Origin: Inquilinus limosus_F
Lineage (GTDB): Bacteria; Pseudomonadota; Alphaproteobacteria; DSM-16000; Inquilinaceae
Assembly: GCF_051487185.1 (NCBI RefSeq)
Contig: NZ_JAHVDK010000021.1
Span: 1 to 64,000 of the forward strand
DNA: 64,000 nt
Reading direction: 5' to 3'
Shown piece after piece: positions 1 through 9,808 of the stretch (positions are counted from its first letter, which is position 1; each line of letters begins with the position of its first letter). The notes below the pieces were generated by a model that was not told the origin of the DNA, made no database searches, and was given only the letters and a program-made list of their open reading frames with translations. Position numbers and translations under genes: made by a program.

Positions 1-255
1 GCCGAGCTGACCGAGCGGCTGGAACGGCCGGAGGTGGTGGAGCTGGTGGAAGCCAGCCGGGCGGAGGTCGCGGTGGCGGCGCTGTGCCGGCGCTGGGGCT
101 ATCCGGTGCAGGCGGAGCGCTGGCTGGAGATGGCCGACGAGGCGATGGAAGCGCTCGGCTTCCTGCCGTCGGACGACGATCCGCCCGCGGATCCGCCCGA
201 ATCCCGCCCGTCCGGCGCCGGCCGCCGCAAGCCCAAGCCGCCGGACACCGGGTAA
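1..255 (+). CDS. C-terminal part of an unrecognised protein
   Basis: The reading frame is open from the first base and stops at 253-255, so this is the 3' end of a gene that begins upstream of the window. The visible part is 84 residues. It starts with an amphipathic, helix-like stretch rich in Glu, Ala and Arg that contains CRRWGYPVQAERW, and ends in a Pro/Asp/Arg/Lys-rich tail (SDDDPPADPP, then RRKPKPPDTG) that is probably disordered. I do not recognise the family. A GTG at 34 could serve as a start for a shorter protein, but the frame is equally well used before it. It converges on gyrB, with a palindromic repeat between the two genes. Confidence 0.5.
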   Translation, partial: AELTERLERPEVVELVEASRAEVAVAALCRRWGYPVQAERWLEMADEAMEALGFLPSDDDPPADPPESRPSGAGRRKPKPPDTG

Positions 256-308
256 GGGCGCGGTTCGCCGATGAGGTCCCCTTGAGTCCCGGAGAACCGA
301 GCGTTTTG

Positions 309-448
309 CCTCTCCCGCCCTGCGGGAGAGGTCGGAGGCGCTTGCGCCTCCGGGTGAGGGGGCGAGGCCGGGACCAGCCCTCACCCGGTCTCGGTGCGCG
401 AGCCCGACCTCTCCTCCCCGGACTTGATCCGGGGACCCGCGGGAGAGG
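309..448. repeat. composite palindromic intergenic repeat
   Basis: Two blocks face each other. The first (309-361) opens with CCTCTCCCG, contains the hairpin CTCCCGCCCTGCGGGAG, then a GGAGGCGCTTGCGCCTCC palindrome, and ends GGGTGAGGGG. The second (379-448) reads the mirror image, from CCCTCACCCGG to GGGAGAGG. The same motif order recurs at 29347-29473. It resembles the mobile palindromic elements common between genes in GC-rich alphaproteobacteria. It lies between two convergent genes, where it may also slow transcription. Confidence 0.7.
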
Positions 449-494
449 TAACGTGAAGATGCTCGCCGGCGTGTTCCCCCAACGCCCCGCCGGG

Positions 495-2954
<2,460 letters not shown>

Positions 2955-2960
2955 ACTTCT

Positions 2961-4154
2961 TCATCCGTTTCGTTCCGTCACCCGGGCGTCGTCGACGCCG
3001 AAGTGACGTGCCCGGTCGCCGAGCGGCGCGAACAGCGCCGGATCGGTGCCGGTCATCCAGGCCTGGGCGCCGAGCGCCAGGATCTCCTCATACAGCGCGG
3101 CCCGGCGGGTGCCGTCGAGATGCGCCGCCACCTCGTCGAGGAGGAGGAGGGGTGGGGCGCCGCGTTCCCCGGCAAGCAGGCGGGCATTGGCGAGGACGAT
3201 GCCGATCAGGAGCGCCTTCTGCTCGCCGGTCGAGCACTGCGCCGCCGGCATCGCCTTGGACCGGTGATGGACGGACAGGTCGCTGCGGTGCGGTCCTTCC
3301 GTCGCGGCGCCGGCCGCGGCGTCGATGCGGCGATTATCGCACAGAAGGCGACGAAATTCCTCCTCCGCATCCACGGCCGGCCGATCCTCAAGCCACGCCT
3401 CGATCCGGCCGTCCACGGCCAGGTCGGCGCGGGGGAACGGCCCCTCCGCCATCAGCGACTCGGCGCCGCGCAGCCGCGCCACCAGCTCGCGCCGGGCGGC
3501 GGCGACGGCGGTGCCGGATGTGGCCATCGTGTCCTCCAGCGCCGCCAGCCAGGCCGGGTCGGCGCGGGCTTCCTTCAGCAGCCGGTTGCGCTCGCGCATC
3601 GCCCGCTCATAGGCGCCGAGCTGCCCGGCATGATCGGGGTGGAAGCCGAACACCAGCCGGTCGAGGAAGCGCCGGCGCTGGCTCGCGGCATCGCCGAACA
3701 GCCGGTCCATCTGCGGCGTCAGCCAGACCATCGGCGCCCGGGCGCCGAGCGCGGTCTGGCTCGGCGCCGCACGGCCGTCGATCTGAACGGCGCGGCGGCC
3801 CTCGCCGGGCTCCAGCTGCGTGCCCAACTGGATCTCGCCGGTCGGGGTCAGCAGCCGCGCCGCCACCGCCCAGCCGGTGCCTTCGGGGGCTTGGCGTCGC
3901 GTCACCTCGGGCAGTGGCGCCCGGCGCAGGCCGCGCCCGGGCGACAGGAAGGACACCGCCTCCAGCAGGTTGGTCTTGCCGGCTCCGTTCGGCCCGGTCA
4001 GCACCACCGGGCGCGGATCCAGCTCGATCCGCAGCTGGGCGTAGCAGCGGAACTCGGTCAGCGTCAGGCGCGTCACCGCGATCCGGGCGGCCCCCGCTCC
4101 CGAGGTGCGCCCGGAGGAGGCGGCCGCCTGCTCCGGCATGGGGTCCTGGGACAT
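2961..4154 (-). CDS. recF: DNA replication and repair protein RecF
   Basis: SMC-like ATPase that binds ssDNA-dsDNA junctions and helps RecOR load RecA at gaps and stalled forks. The Walker A motif GPNGAGKTNLLEAVSFLSPG is near residue 55, preceded by the LTLTEFRCY strand typical of RecF. The signature STGEQKALLIGIVLANARLL and the Walker B stretch PPLLLLDEVAAHLD follow near the C-terminus. The chosen ATG at 4154 gives 397 residues, slightly longer than most RecF proteins because of a low-complexity N-terminal extension of about 25 residues. An ATG at 4139, preceded by CAGGA, is an equally plausible start. It lies between dnaN and gyrB on the same strand. A short perfect hairpin (GCATCCG-AAG-CGGATGC, about 4165-4181) lies in the dnaN-recF gap. 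Confidence 0.94.
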   Translation of the reverse strand: MSQDPMPEQAAASSGRTSGAGAARIAVTRLTLTEFRCYAQLRIELDPRPVVLTGPNGAGKTNLLEAVSFLSPGRGLRRAPLPEVTRRQAPEGTGWAVAARLLTPTGEIQLGTQLEPGEGRRAVQIDGRAAPSQTALGARAPMVWLTPQMDRLFGDAASQRRRFLDRLVFGFHPDHAGQLGAYERAMRERNRLLKEARADPAWLAALEDTMATSGTAVAAARRELVARLRGAESLMAEGPFPRADLAVDGRIEAWLEDRPAVDAEEEFRRLLCDNRRIDAAAGAATEGPHRSDLSVHHRSKAMPAAQCSTGEQKALLIGIVLANARLLAGERGAPPLLLLDEVAAHLDGTRRAALYEEILALGAQAWMTGTDPALFAPLGDRARHFGVDDARVTERNG

Positions 4155-4233
4155 GTGGCTCAAGGCATCCGAAGCGGATGCTTCGCCCCCCTGGTCATGC
4201 AGAAGGGCATGGCCGGCACGATCGGTTCAACCG

Positions 4234-5367
4234 TCACACCCGCATCGGCATCAGCACGTAGAGCGCGCTGGAATCGGCGGTGTCGCGGACGATGGTCGGC
4301 GACCCGGCATCCGCCATGGCGAAGCGGGCGCCGTCGCCCTCGATCTGCTGCGTGATATCAAGGAGATAGCGGCTGTTGAAGCCGATTTCCAGCCGCGGCG
4401 CCTCGTAGCTGACCTCGATCTCCTCGGTGGCGCTGCCCTGCTCGGCCGAATTGGCCGACAGCGTCAGCGAGCCGTTCTCGAGCGTCAGCTTCACCGCCCG
4501 GCTCTTCTCGGTCGAGATGGTGGAGACGCGGTCGACGGCCTTGGCGAACTCCTTGGCGTCGACCTCGAGGATCTTGTCGTTGCCGCTCGGGATCACCCGT
4601 TCGTATTCCGGGAAGGTGCCGTCGATCAGCTTCGAGGTCAGCACCACGCCGTCGCCCGCGCTTCCCGGCAGGGTGAAGCGGGTCTTGGTTTCGGACAGCT
4701 GCACCTCGACCGTCTCGCCGGTCTCGTCCAGGAGCTTGCGCAGCTCCATCACCGTCTTGCGCGGCACGATCACGCCGGGGATGCCGTCGGCGCCGTCCGG
4801 CAGCGGCATCTCGACCCGGGCCAGGCGGTGGCCGTCGGTGGCGACGGCGCGCAGCACCGGCACGGTTTCGGCCTTGGCGGCATGCAGATAGATGCCGTTC
4901 AGGTAGTACCGCGTCTCCTCGGTCGAGATCGCGAACTTGGTCCGGTCGATCATCACCCGCAGGTCGCCGGCGGCGATGGTGAAGCGGTGGCTCAGGTCGC
5001 CGCCCGCCATGCTCGGGAAATCCTCGACCGGCAGGCAGCCGAGCCGGAAGTTCGACCGGCCGGCGCGCAGCGTCAGCGAGCCGCCGTCGGGATTGGTCTC
5101 GATCTCGACCTGGCTGCCGTCCGGCAGCTTGCGGACGATGTCGTAGAGGGTGTGGGCCGGGGCCGTGGTGCCGCCCGGGGCCTGGATCTCCGCCGGCACG
5201 GATTCGACGATCTCGAGATCCATGTCGGTGGCGGTCAGGCGCAGCGTGCCGCCATCGGCGCGCAGCAGGATGTTGGACAGGATCGGGATGGTGTTGCGCC
5301 GCTCCACGACGCTCTGCACATGGCTCAGGCCCTTCAGAAGGGCGGCACGCTCGATGATCAGCTTCAT
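4234..5367 (-). CDS. dnaN: DNA polymerase III sliding clamp (beta subunit)
   Basis: Ring-shaped processivity clamp for DNA polymerase III and a docking platform for other replication and repair factors. The start at 5367 gives 377 residues beginning MKLIIERAALLKGLSHVQSV, the conserved first helix of bacterial clamps. An upstream in-frame start would add 14 residues that do not look conserved. The protein ends ALYVLMPMRV, matching the family C-terminus (VMPMRL), which forms part of the hydrophobic peptide-binding cleft. Three-domain clamp architecture fits the length. It is followed by recF after about 80 bp. The 258-bp upstream gap contains a candidate own promoter, so it need not depend wholly on dnaA transcription. 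Confidence 0.96.
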   Translation of the reverse strand: MKLIIERAALLKGLSHVQSVVERRNTIPILSNILLRADGGTLRLTATDMDLEIVESVPAEIQAPGGTTAPAHTLYDIVRKLPDGSQVEIETNPDGGSLTLRAGRSNFRLGCLPVEDFPSMAGGDLSHRFTIAAGDLRVMIDRTKFAISTEETRYYLNGIYLHAAKAETVPVLRAVATDGHRLARVEMPLPDGADGIPGVIVPRKTVMELRKLLDETGETVEVQLSETKTRFTLPGSAGDGVVLTSKLIDGTFPEYERVIPSGNDKILEVDAKEFAKAVDRVSTISTEKSRAVKLTLENGSLTLSANSAEQGSATEEIEVSYEAPRLEIGFNSRYLLDITQQIEGDGARFAMADAGSPTIVRDTADSSALYVLMPMRV

Positions 5368-5625
5368 CCCGATTCCACTTCGACGATGCCGGCCGCCGGG
5401 AAAGTTCATCGGGGCGGGCAGGGGCCCGGCCGACGCGGCGGGCGCGCACTATAACCGAAAGGCGGCGGCGGTGGCGAGTGCCGCGCATAGTCTGTCCAGC
5501 GCGGTTTTCCCGGTCTTTGCGAGGGGACGAGACGGGCGCGGCAACCTGAGGCGGCGCTGCAAGCCGCCCCGACCCGCACCGCTGCCTTAACAACGCCCTC
5601 TAATGATTTGATAATGCTGAGTCTA
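5368..5625 (-). promoter_or_regulatory. dnaA-dnaN intergenic region, likely dnaN promoter
   Basis: This 258-bp gap separates dnaA from dnaN and has no credible gene. Read on the minus strand it contains TTATAGT (complement of about 5448-5454), a fair -10 hexamer about 80 bp before dnaN; I see no strong matching -35. A hairpin (GGCGGC-GCTGCAA-GCCGCC, near 5550-5570) and an AT-rich patch next to the dnaA stop (about 5600-5625) are also present. I found no TTATCCACA-type DnaA boxes. Confidence 0.35.
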
Positions 5626-7023
5626 TCAGACCTGCAGCATGCGCCGCAGCAGCTCGACATCCTCGGCGAAGGAGCGGTCCTCGCTGCACAGCTCCTCGAC
5701 CTTGCGCACGGCGTGCATCACGGTGGTGTGGTCACGGCCGCCGAACTTCCGACCGATCTCCGGCAGCGAGCGCGGGGTCAGCTGCTTCGACAGGTACATC
5801 GCCACCTGGCGCGGCCGGGCCACGGTGCGGGCGCGGCGGGCCGAATGCATGTCGGCGACCTTGATGTTGTAGTGCTCGGCCACCCGCTTCTGGATCTCGT
5901 CGATCGTCACCCGGCGGTCGGAGGCGCGCAGCAGGTCGTGCAGCAGCTCCTGGGTCGATTCCAGCGTGATCGGCCGGTGCACCAGCTCGGCATGGGCGGT
6001 GATGCGGTTCAGCGCCCCCTCCAGCTCACGCACATTGGAGGTGATCTTGTGGGCCAGGAACTCCATCACCTTGGCCGGGATCTCGACCCGCGCCGTCTCC
6101 GCCTTGGCCTGCAGGATGCCCAGCCGCAGCTCGTAGGTGGTGGGGTGGATGTCGGCGACCAGGCCCCAACCGAGGCGGGAGCGCAGCCGCTCCTCCATCC
6201 CCTCGAGGTCGGAGGGCGACTTGTCGGCCGAGATCACGACCTGGCGATTCTGGTCCACCAGGGCGTTGAAGGTGTGGAAGAACTCCTCCTGGGTGGAGTC
6301 CTTGCCGGAGATGAACTGCACGTCGTCGATCATCAGCACGTCGACCGACCGGAACATCTCCTTGAACGTCATCGTGTCCTTGAAGCGCAGGGCACGGATG
6401 AACTGGTACATGAACTTCTCGGCGGACATGTAGAGCACGCGCCGCTCCGGGTGCTTCTGCCGGATGTGCCAGGCGATGGCGTGCATCAGATGGGTCTTGC
6501 CGAGGCCCACCCCGCCATAGAGGAACAGCGGGTTGAAGGTGACGCTGTTGGCCTCGGCCACCCGGCGGGCGGCGGCATGGGCCAACTCGTTCGGCTTGCC
6601 GACAACGAAATTGTCGAAGGTGAAGCGCTGGTCGAGAACGGCGCCGAACTCGGCCACCGACTCGGCTGGGCGCTCCGGTGCCGGCGACTCGGCGCGCGAG
6701 GCCGGCGCGGTCGCGGCCGGTGCGGCTGCGGCGGCCGGCTTCGCGGCCAGCCGGTCCGGCACCACGATCACGTCGACGCTGTGGATGTCCGGATTCTCGG
6801 AATGCCAGAGATTGCGGATGCGGTCGGCGTAATGCGCCGCCACCCAGTCGCGCATGAACCGGGTGGGGGCGGCGATGCGGACCTCGCCGCCGTCGAGATC
6901 GACCACGACCACCGGGCGCAGCCAGCTCTTGAAGGCGCCCTCGCCGACTTCCTCGCGCAACCGGCCGCAGACCCGGGCCCATTGCTGCTCGATCGATGCG
7001 ATGACTCCCCCCATCGACGACAT
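5626..7023 (-). CDS. dnaA: Chromosomal replication initiator protein DnaA
   Basis: AAA+ ATPase that binds DnaA boxes and opens the origin. The ATG at 7023 (MSSMGGVIASIEQQWARV) gives 465 residues and is preceded by GGAGGGG; an upstream start would add residues without family resemblance. Domain I covers the first 90 residues and is followed by an Ala/Pro-rich linker. The AAA+ module carries Walker A GGVGLGKTHLMHAIAWH, the Walker B/sensor stretch VLMIDDVQFISGKDSTQEEF, and SRLGWGLVADI. The C-terminal DnaA-box-binding helix-turn-helix contains LPEIGRKFGGRDHTTVMHAV. Downstream neighbours are dnaN, recF and gyrB in the ancestral order; upstream is rpsT, as in many alphaproteobacteria. Confidence 0.97.
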   Translation of the reverse strand: MSSMGGVIASIEQQWARVCGRLREEVGEGAFKSWLRPVVVVDLDGGEVRIAAPTRFMRDWVAAHYADRIRNLWHSENPDIHSVDVIVVPDRLAAKPAAAAAPAATAPASRAESPAPERPAESVAEFGAVLDQRFTFDNFVVGKPNELAHAAARRVAEANSVTFNPLFLYGGVGLGKTHLMHAIAWHIRQKHPERRVLYMSAEKFMYQFIRALRFKDTMTFKEMFRSVDVLMIDDVQFISGKDSTQEEFFHTFNALVDQNRQVVISADKSPSDLEGMEERLRSRLGWGLVADIHPTTYELRLGILQAKAETARVEIPAKVMEFLAHKITSNVRELEGALNRITAHAELVHRPITLESTQELLHDLLRASDRRVTIDEIQKRVAEHYNIKVADMHSARRARTVARPRQVAMYLSKQLTPRSLPEIGRKFGGRDHTTVMHAVRKVEELCSEDRSFAEDVELLRRMLQV

Positions 7024-7470
7024 GCTGCTTCCGACCCCTCCGGCTTCGGCGTCCGCGTTGCCCCGTCCGCCCACGATTCGAATTCTACCCACTACCGTCG
7101 GCAACGGCACTGGTTGCCCGGTGCGCGGCTGCCATGCTTGCAGAATTCAAACTGTAACAATCATAATATCATGCCCAGCGCGCAGGAACAATTCCTCGCG
7201 TTACTTGCGCAGCCGGGAAGTATGTCAGTAAAAATTGAACGAGTATTGCTCAGGGACGCTCACGGACTTCTGCCAATCTTCATGATGAAGGCTGGTAGCC
7301 GGGCAAGTTGTATCCTGAGGCCGTCTTCACCTGCAGACGCGCAAGTGAACGTAGATCATAGGCAGGGGAGGCATTGGCTGGCAACGGAACAAAACCGGAC
7401 CCTGCGAAAACGCAAAAAACGGTCCGGGCGGCGGTCACCTGTGCTCCGCTCGAGCCTCTCTCCGGCAAAC
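7024..7470. promoter_or_regulatory. dnaA upstream region
   Basis: About 450 bp without a credible gene between dnaA and the rpsT terminator. It is clearly more AT-rich than its surroundings between about 7135 and 7260, as expected for dnaA transcription and leader sequences. A nested inverted repeat lies at 7395-7427: arms CCGGACC and GGTCCGG enclose an inner TGCG-AAAA-CGCA hairpin (7403-7414). I looked for 9-mer DnaA boxes on both strands and found none close to TTATCCACA, so I do not call an origin here. Confidence 0.4.
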
Positions 7471-7504
7471 AAAAAACCGTTCCGCGACCGCCGCCGCGGA
7501 ACGG
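7471..7504 (-). terminator. Rho-independent terminator of rpsT
   Basis: Read on the minus strand, a perfect 10-bp stem CCGTTCCGCG / CGCGGAACGG with an 8-nt loop is followed directly by TTTTTTG. It begins about 20 bp after the rpsT stop codon, so rpsT is probably transcribed independently of dnaA, or with strong attenuation between them. Confidence 0.93.
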
Positions 7505-7522
7505 CTGTTCGGTGATCCGGGC

Positions 7523-7783
7523 TTAGAGGGCCTTGATGCGGCCGGACAGGCGCGACAGCTTGCGCGCGACCGTGTTCTTGTGCAGCACGCCCTTGGTGAC
7601 TCCGCGCTGCAGCTCCGGCTGCGCCGCCTTGAACGCCTCGGCCGCGGCGGTCTTGTCGCCGGACTCGATCGCCACCTCGACCTTCTTGACGAAGGTGCGG
7701 ATGCGGCTGACGCGGTTGCGGTTCACGAGCGTGCGGCGCTCGGTCTGGCGGATGCGCTTCTCGGCGGACTTGTGGTTGGCCAT
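7523..7783 (-). CDS. rpsT: 30S ribosomal protein S20
   Basis: Primary 16S rRNA-binding protein of the small subunit. The 86-residue product starts MANHKSAEKRIRQTERRTLV, the near-invariant S20 N-terminus, and ends LSRLSGRIKAL; it is strongly basic and helical, as expected. The open frame extends further upstream, but the residues before MANHKSAEKR are unlike S20, so the ATG at 7783 is chosen. The gene is monocistronic here: a strong terminator follows it, and a divergent radical SAM gene lies upstream. Confidence 0.97.
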   Translation of the reverse strand: MANHKSAEKRIRQTERRTLVNRNRVSRIRTFVKKVEVAIESGDKTAAAEAFKAAQPELQRGVTKGVLHKNTVARKLSRLSGRIKAL

Positions 7784-7878
7784 TGTCGGTCCCGGTTCGG
7801 CCCAACGCGGGCCCAGAAAAAACGAGCGCGCTTCATAGTCCCTTCGGGTCCGGGCGTCAAGCCGAGTCTGGTCCCCGC

Positions 7879-7896
7879 GCGCCCCGATCGGGGCGC
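7879..7896. repeat. perfect 18-bp palindrome
   Basis: GCGCCCCGATCGGGGCGC is self-complementary. It lies between the rpsT start and the divergent promoter at 7911-7944. There is no following T-run, so it is not a standard terminator. It could form a cruciform or bind a dimeric protein; its function is unknown. Confidence 0.5.
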
Positions 7897-7910
7897 ATCC
7901 GGGTAGGGGA

Positions 7911-7944
7911 TTGGCAAGTCGATGTGCGTGTTCTATATTTGTTC
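7911..7944 (+). promoter_or_regulatory. sigma-70 promoter with LexA/SOS operator
   Basis: TTGGCA (7911-7916) and TATATT (7934-7939) are separated by exactly 17 bp, a near-consensus promoter. The -10 box lies inside GTTC-TATATTT-GTTC (7930-7944), an exact match to GTTC-N7-GTTC, the LexA operator described for alphaproteobacteria. LexA bound there would block polymerase. The ATG at 7947 is only 7 bp past the -10 box, so the transcript is predicted to start at or very near the start codon and be leaderless. Confidence 0.8.
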
Positions 7945-7946
7945 TC

Positions 7947-9047
7947 ATGCCGATCAAGCCGCCCGACATCGACGAGCTGGAGGACCGGCCGCGCAAGGGG
8001 CGCGGGGCGGTCAGCAACCGGACCGGCCGCTTCGAGGCGGCGACCCGGCACCGGGTCGACGACGGCTGGGCGGGGACGGCGGAGGAGGACGAGCCGCCGC
8101 TGCGCACGCAGCTCCATGTCGACACCGCTCGCACCATCATCACCCGCAACGACTCGCCGGACATCATGTTCGACCGGTCGATCAACCCCTATCGCGGGTG
8201 CGAGCACGGCTGCATCTACTGCTTCGCGCGGCCGACCCATGCCTGGCTCGGCCTGTCGCCCGGCCTCGATTTCGAGACCCAGCTCTTCTACAAGCCGGAC
8301 GCGCCGGAGCTGCTGGAGGCGGAGCTGCGGCGCCCCGGCTACGTCCCGGCGGTGATGGCGATGGGCACCAACACCGATCCCTACCAGCCGGTCGAGCGCG
8401 AGCTGAAGCTGACCCGCCGGGTGATCGAGGTGCTGTCGCGCTTCAACCACCCGCTCGGCATCGTCACCAAATCGGCGCTGATCACGCGCGACATCGACCT
8501 GCTGGCGCCGATGGCGGCGAAGGGGCTGGCGGCGGTCTGCATCTCACTCTCGACCCTCGACCGCGAGCTGGCGCGGACGCTGGAGCCACGGGCGGCGACG
8601 CCGCCACGGCGGCTGGAGACGATGCGGCAGCTGACCCAGGCCGGCATCCCGGTGATCGTGCTGACCTCGCCGATGATCCCGGGCCTCAACGACCATATGC
8701 TGGAGCAGGTGCTGGAGGCGGCGGCCAAGGCCGGAGCGACGGCGGCGGGCTGGACCCTGCTGCGGCTGCCGCTGGAGATCGCCGGCCTGTTCCAGGAATG
8801 GCTCGAGGCGCATGCGCCGGACCGGGCCAAGCGGGTGATGTCGCTGATCCGCCAGACCCGCGGCGGTAAACTCTATAAGTCGGGCTTCGGCGAACGGATG
8901 AGGGGCGAGGGGCCGGTGGCCGATCTGATCCGCGCCCGCTTCAACCACGCCGTCCGCAGGCTCGGCCTCGACCGCAAGCGCTGGGTCCTCGACACCAGCC
9001 AGTTCTCCCCGCCACCGCGGCCGGGCGACCAGTTGAGGCTGTTCTAA
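7947..9047 (+). CDS. PA0069-family radical SAM protein (SplB-like)
   Basis: Radical S-adenosylmethionine protein of the group often annotated as PA0069-family or COG1533 (SplB-like). The [4Fe-4S] motif is visible as CEHGCIYC near residue 80, preceded by NPYRGCEHG. PAVMAMGTNTDPYQPVER and the later TIM-barrel strands follow the family pattern, and the 366-residue length fits. The start at 7947 (MPIKPPDIDELEDRPRKGRG) matches the family N-terminus better than the ATG 36 bp upstream, which would lie within the promoter. The SOS-type operator on the start suggests induction by DNA damage. Spore photoproduct lyase relatives repair DNA photoproducts, but the substrate of this family is not known to me, so a repair role is inference. 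Confidence 0.88.
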   Translation: MPIKPPDIDELEDRPRKGRGAVSNRTGRFEAATRHRVDDGWAGTAEEDEPPLRTQLHVDTARTIITRNDSPDIMFDRSINPYRGCEHGCIYCFARPTHAWLGLSPGLDFETQLFYKPDAPELLEAELRRPGYVPAVMAMGTNTDPYQPVERELKLTRRVIEVLSRFNHPLGIVTKSALITRDIDLLAPMAAKGLAAVCISLSTLDRELARTLEPRAATPPRRLETMRQLTQAGIPVIVLTSPMIPGLNDHMLEQVLEAAAKAGATAAGWTLLRLPLEIAGLFQEWLEAHAPDRAKRVMSLIRQTRGGKLYKSGFGERMRGEGPVADLIRARFNHAVRRLGLDRKRWVLDTSQFSPPPRPGDQLRLF

Positions 9048-9128
9048 AGGCCTGCCTGGCCTTCCTCGATCCTCCGGTCTTGGCTCTTCGCCCCATCGGC
9101 GCTATGCCCTGGGGGCAGGAGGGGCGGC

Positions 9129-9749
9129 ATGCCGGATTGGAGCCTTGAGATCGAATGCGGCGCCCCGGTGCGGAGGGTCGCCGGGCTGGACGAGGTCGGC
9201 CGCGGCCCGCTGGCCGGCCCGGTCCTGGCCGCGGCCGTGGTGCTGACCCGGCCGCTCGACCCCAAGCTCGCATCGCTGATCGACGACAGCAAGGTGCTGA
9301 CACCGCAGCGGCGCGAGGCGCTGGTGCCGCGCATCAAGGCGGTGGCCCAGGTCGGGATCGGCTGGGCCACGGTCGAGGAGATCGACCGAATCAACATCCT
9401 GCAGGCCAGCCTGTTGGCGATGCGACGGGCGGTCGAGGCGCTGCCGGAACGGCCGGAGATGGCCCTCGTTGACGGCAACAAGCTGCCCGACGGGCTGCCC
9501 TGCGACGGGCGGGCGGTGGTCGGCGGCGACGCCCTGTCGCTGTCGATCGCGGCCGCCTCGATCCTCGCAAAAGTTGTGCGCGACCACGAGATGTTGCGTC
9601 TCTCCGCCCACCATCCCGGCTATGGGTGGGAACGCAACGTCGGCTACGCCACCCCGGAGCATCTCGCGGCGATCGCCCGCCTCGGGGTTTGCGAGCATCA
9701 TCGGCGGTCGTTTGCCCCGGTGTCGCAGCGACTCGCCATAACCGGCTGA
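9129..9749 (+). CDS. rnhB: Ribonuclease HII
   Basis: Cleaves RNA in RNA-DNA hybrids and incises 5' of single ribonucleotides left in DNA. The 206 residues contain the active-site motif GLDEVGRGPLAGPV (the DE pair), DDSKVLTPQRRE, the catalytic aspartate of MALVDGNKLPDG, and the conserved SIAAASILAKVVRDHEM. GYGWERNVGYATPEH is also typical of the family. The ATG at 9129 is preceded by a good ribosome binding site (AGGAGGGG). It lies 81 bp after the radical SAM gene, and its 3' end overlaps the GANTC-rich region that precedes ccrM. This order (rnhB then ccrM) is common in alphaproteobacteria. Confidence 0.96.
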   Translation: MPDWSLEIECGAPVRRVAGLDEVGRGPLAGPVLAAAVVLTRPLDPKLASLIDDSKVLTPQRREALVPRIKAVAQVGIGWATVEEIDRINILQASLLAMRRAVEALPERPEMALVDGNKLPDGLPCDGRAVVGGDALSLSIAAASILAKVVRDHEMLRLSAHHPGYGWERNVGYATPEHLAAIARLGVCEHHRRSFAPVSQRLAITG

Positions 9750-9808
9750 TTCAAGCGGGGTATTGACGGCGACTCCGCGGCGAATCATCGTCGCCGCATG
9801 AGCGAATC
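9730..9808 (+). promoter_or_regulatory. cluster of five GANTC methylation sites at the ccrM promoter
   Basis: GANTC occurs at 9730 (GACTC), 9748 (GATTC), 9771 (GACTC), 9782 (GAATC) and 9804 (GAATC), five sites in 79 bp, where chance gives about one per 256 bp. The cluster covers the end of rnhB, the whole intergenic gap and the first codons of ccrM. A TTGACG hexamer (9763-9768) is a candidate -35. In Caulobacter, methylation of GANTC sites in the ccrM promoter or leader affects its own expression, so autoregulation is a reasonable inference. Confidence 0.7.

Noticed and set aside
7024..7470. Replication origin upstream of dnaA
   Set aside because: The region is AT-richer than its surroundings, but I found no cluster of DnaA boxes on either strand. 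Origins in several alphaproteobacteria are not next to dnaA, so the position alone is not evidence.
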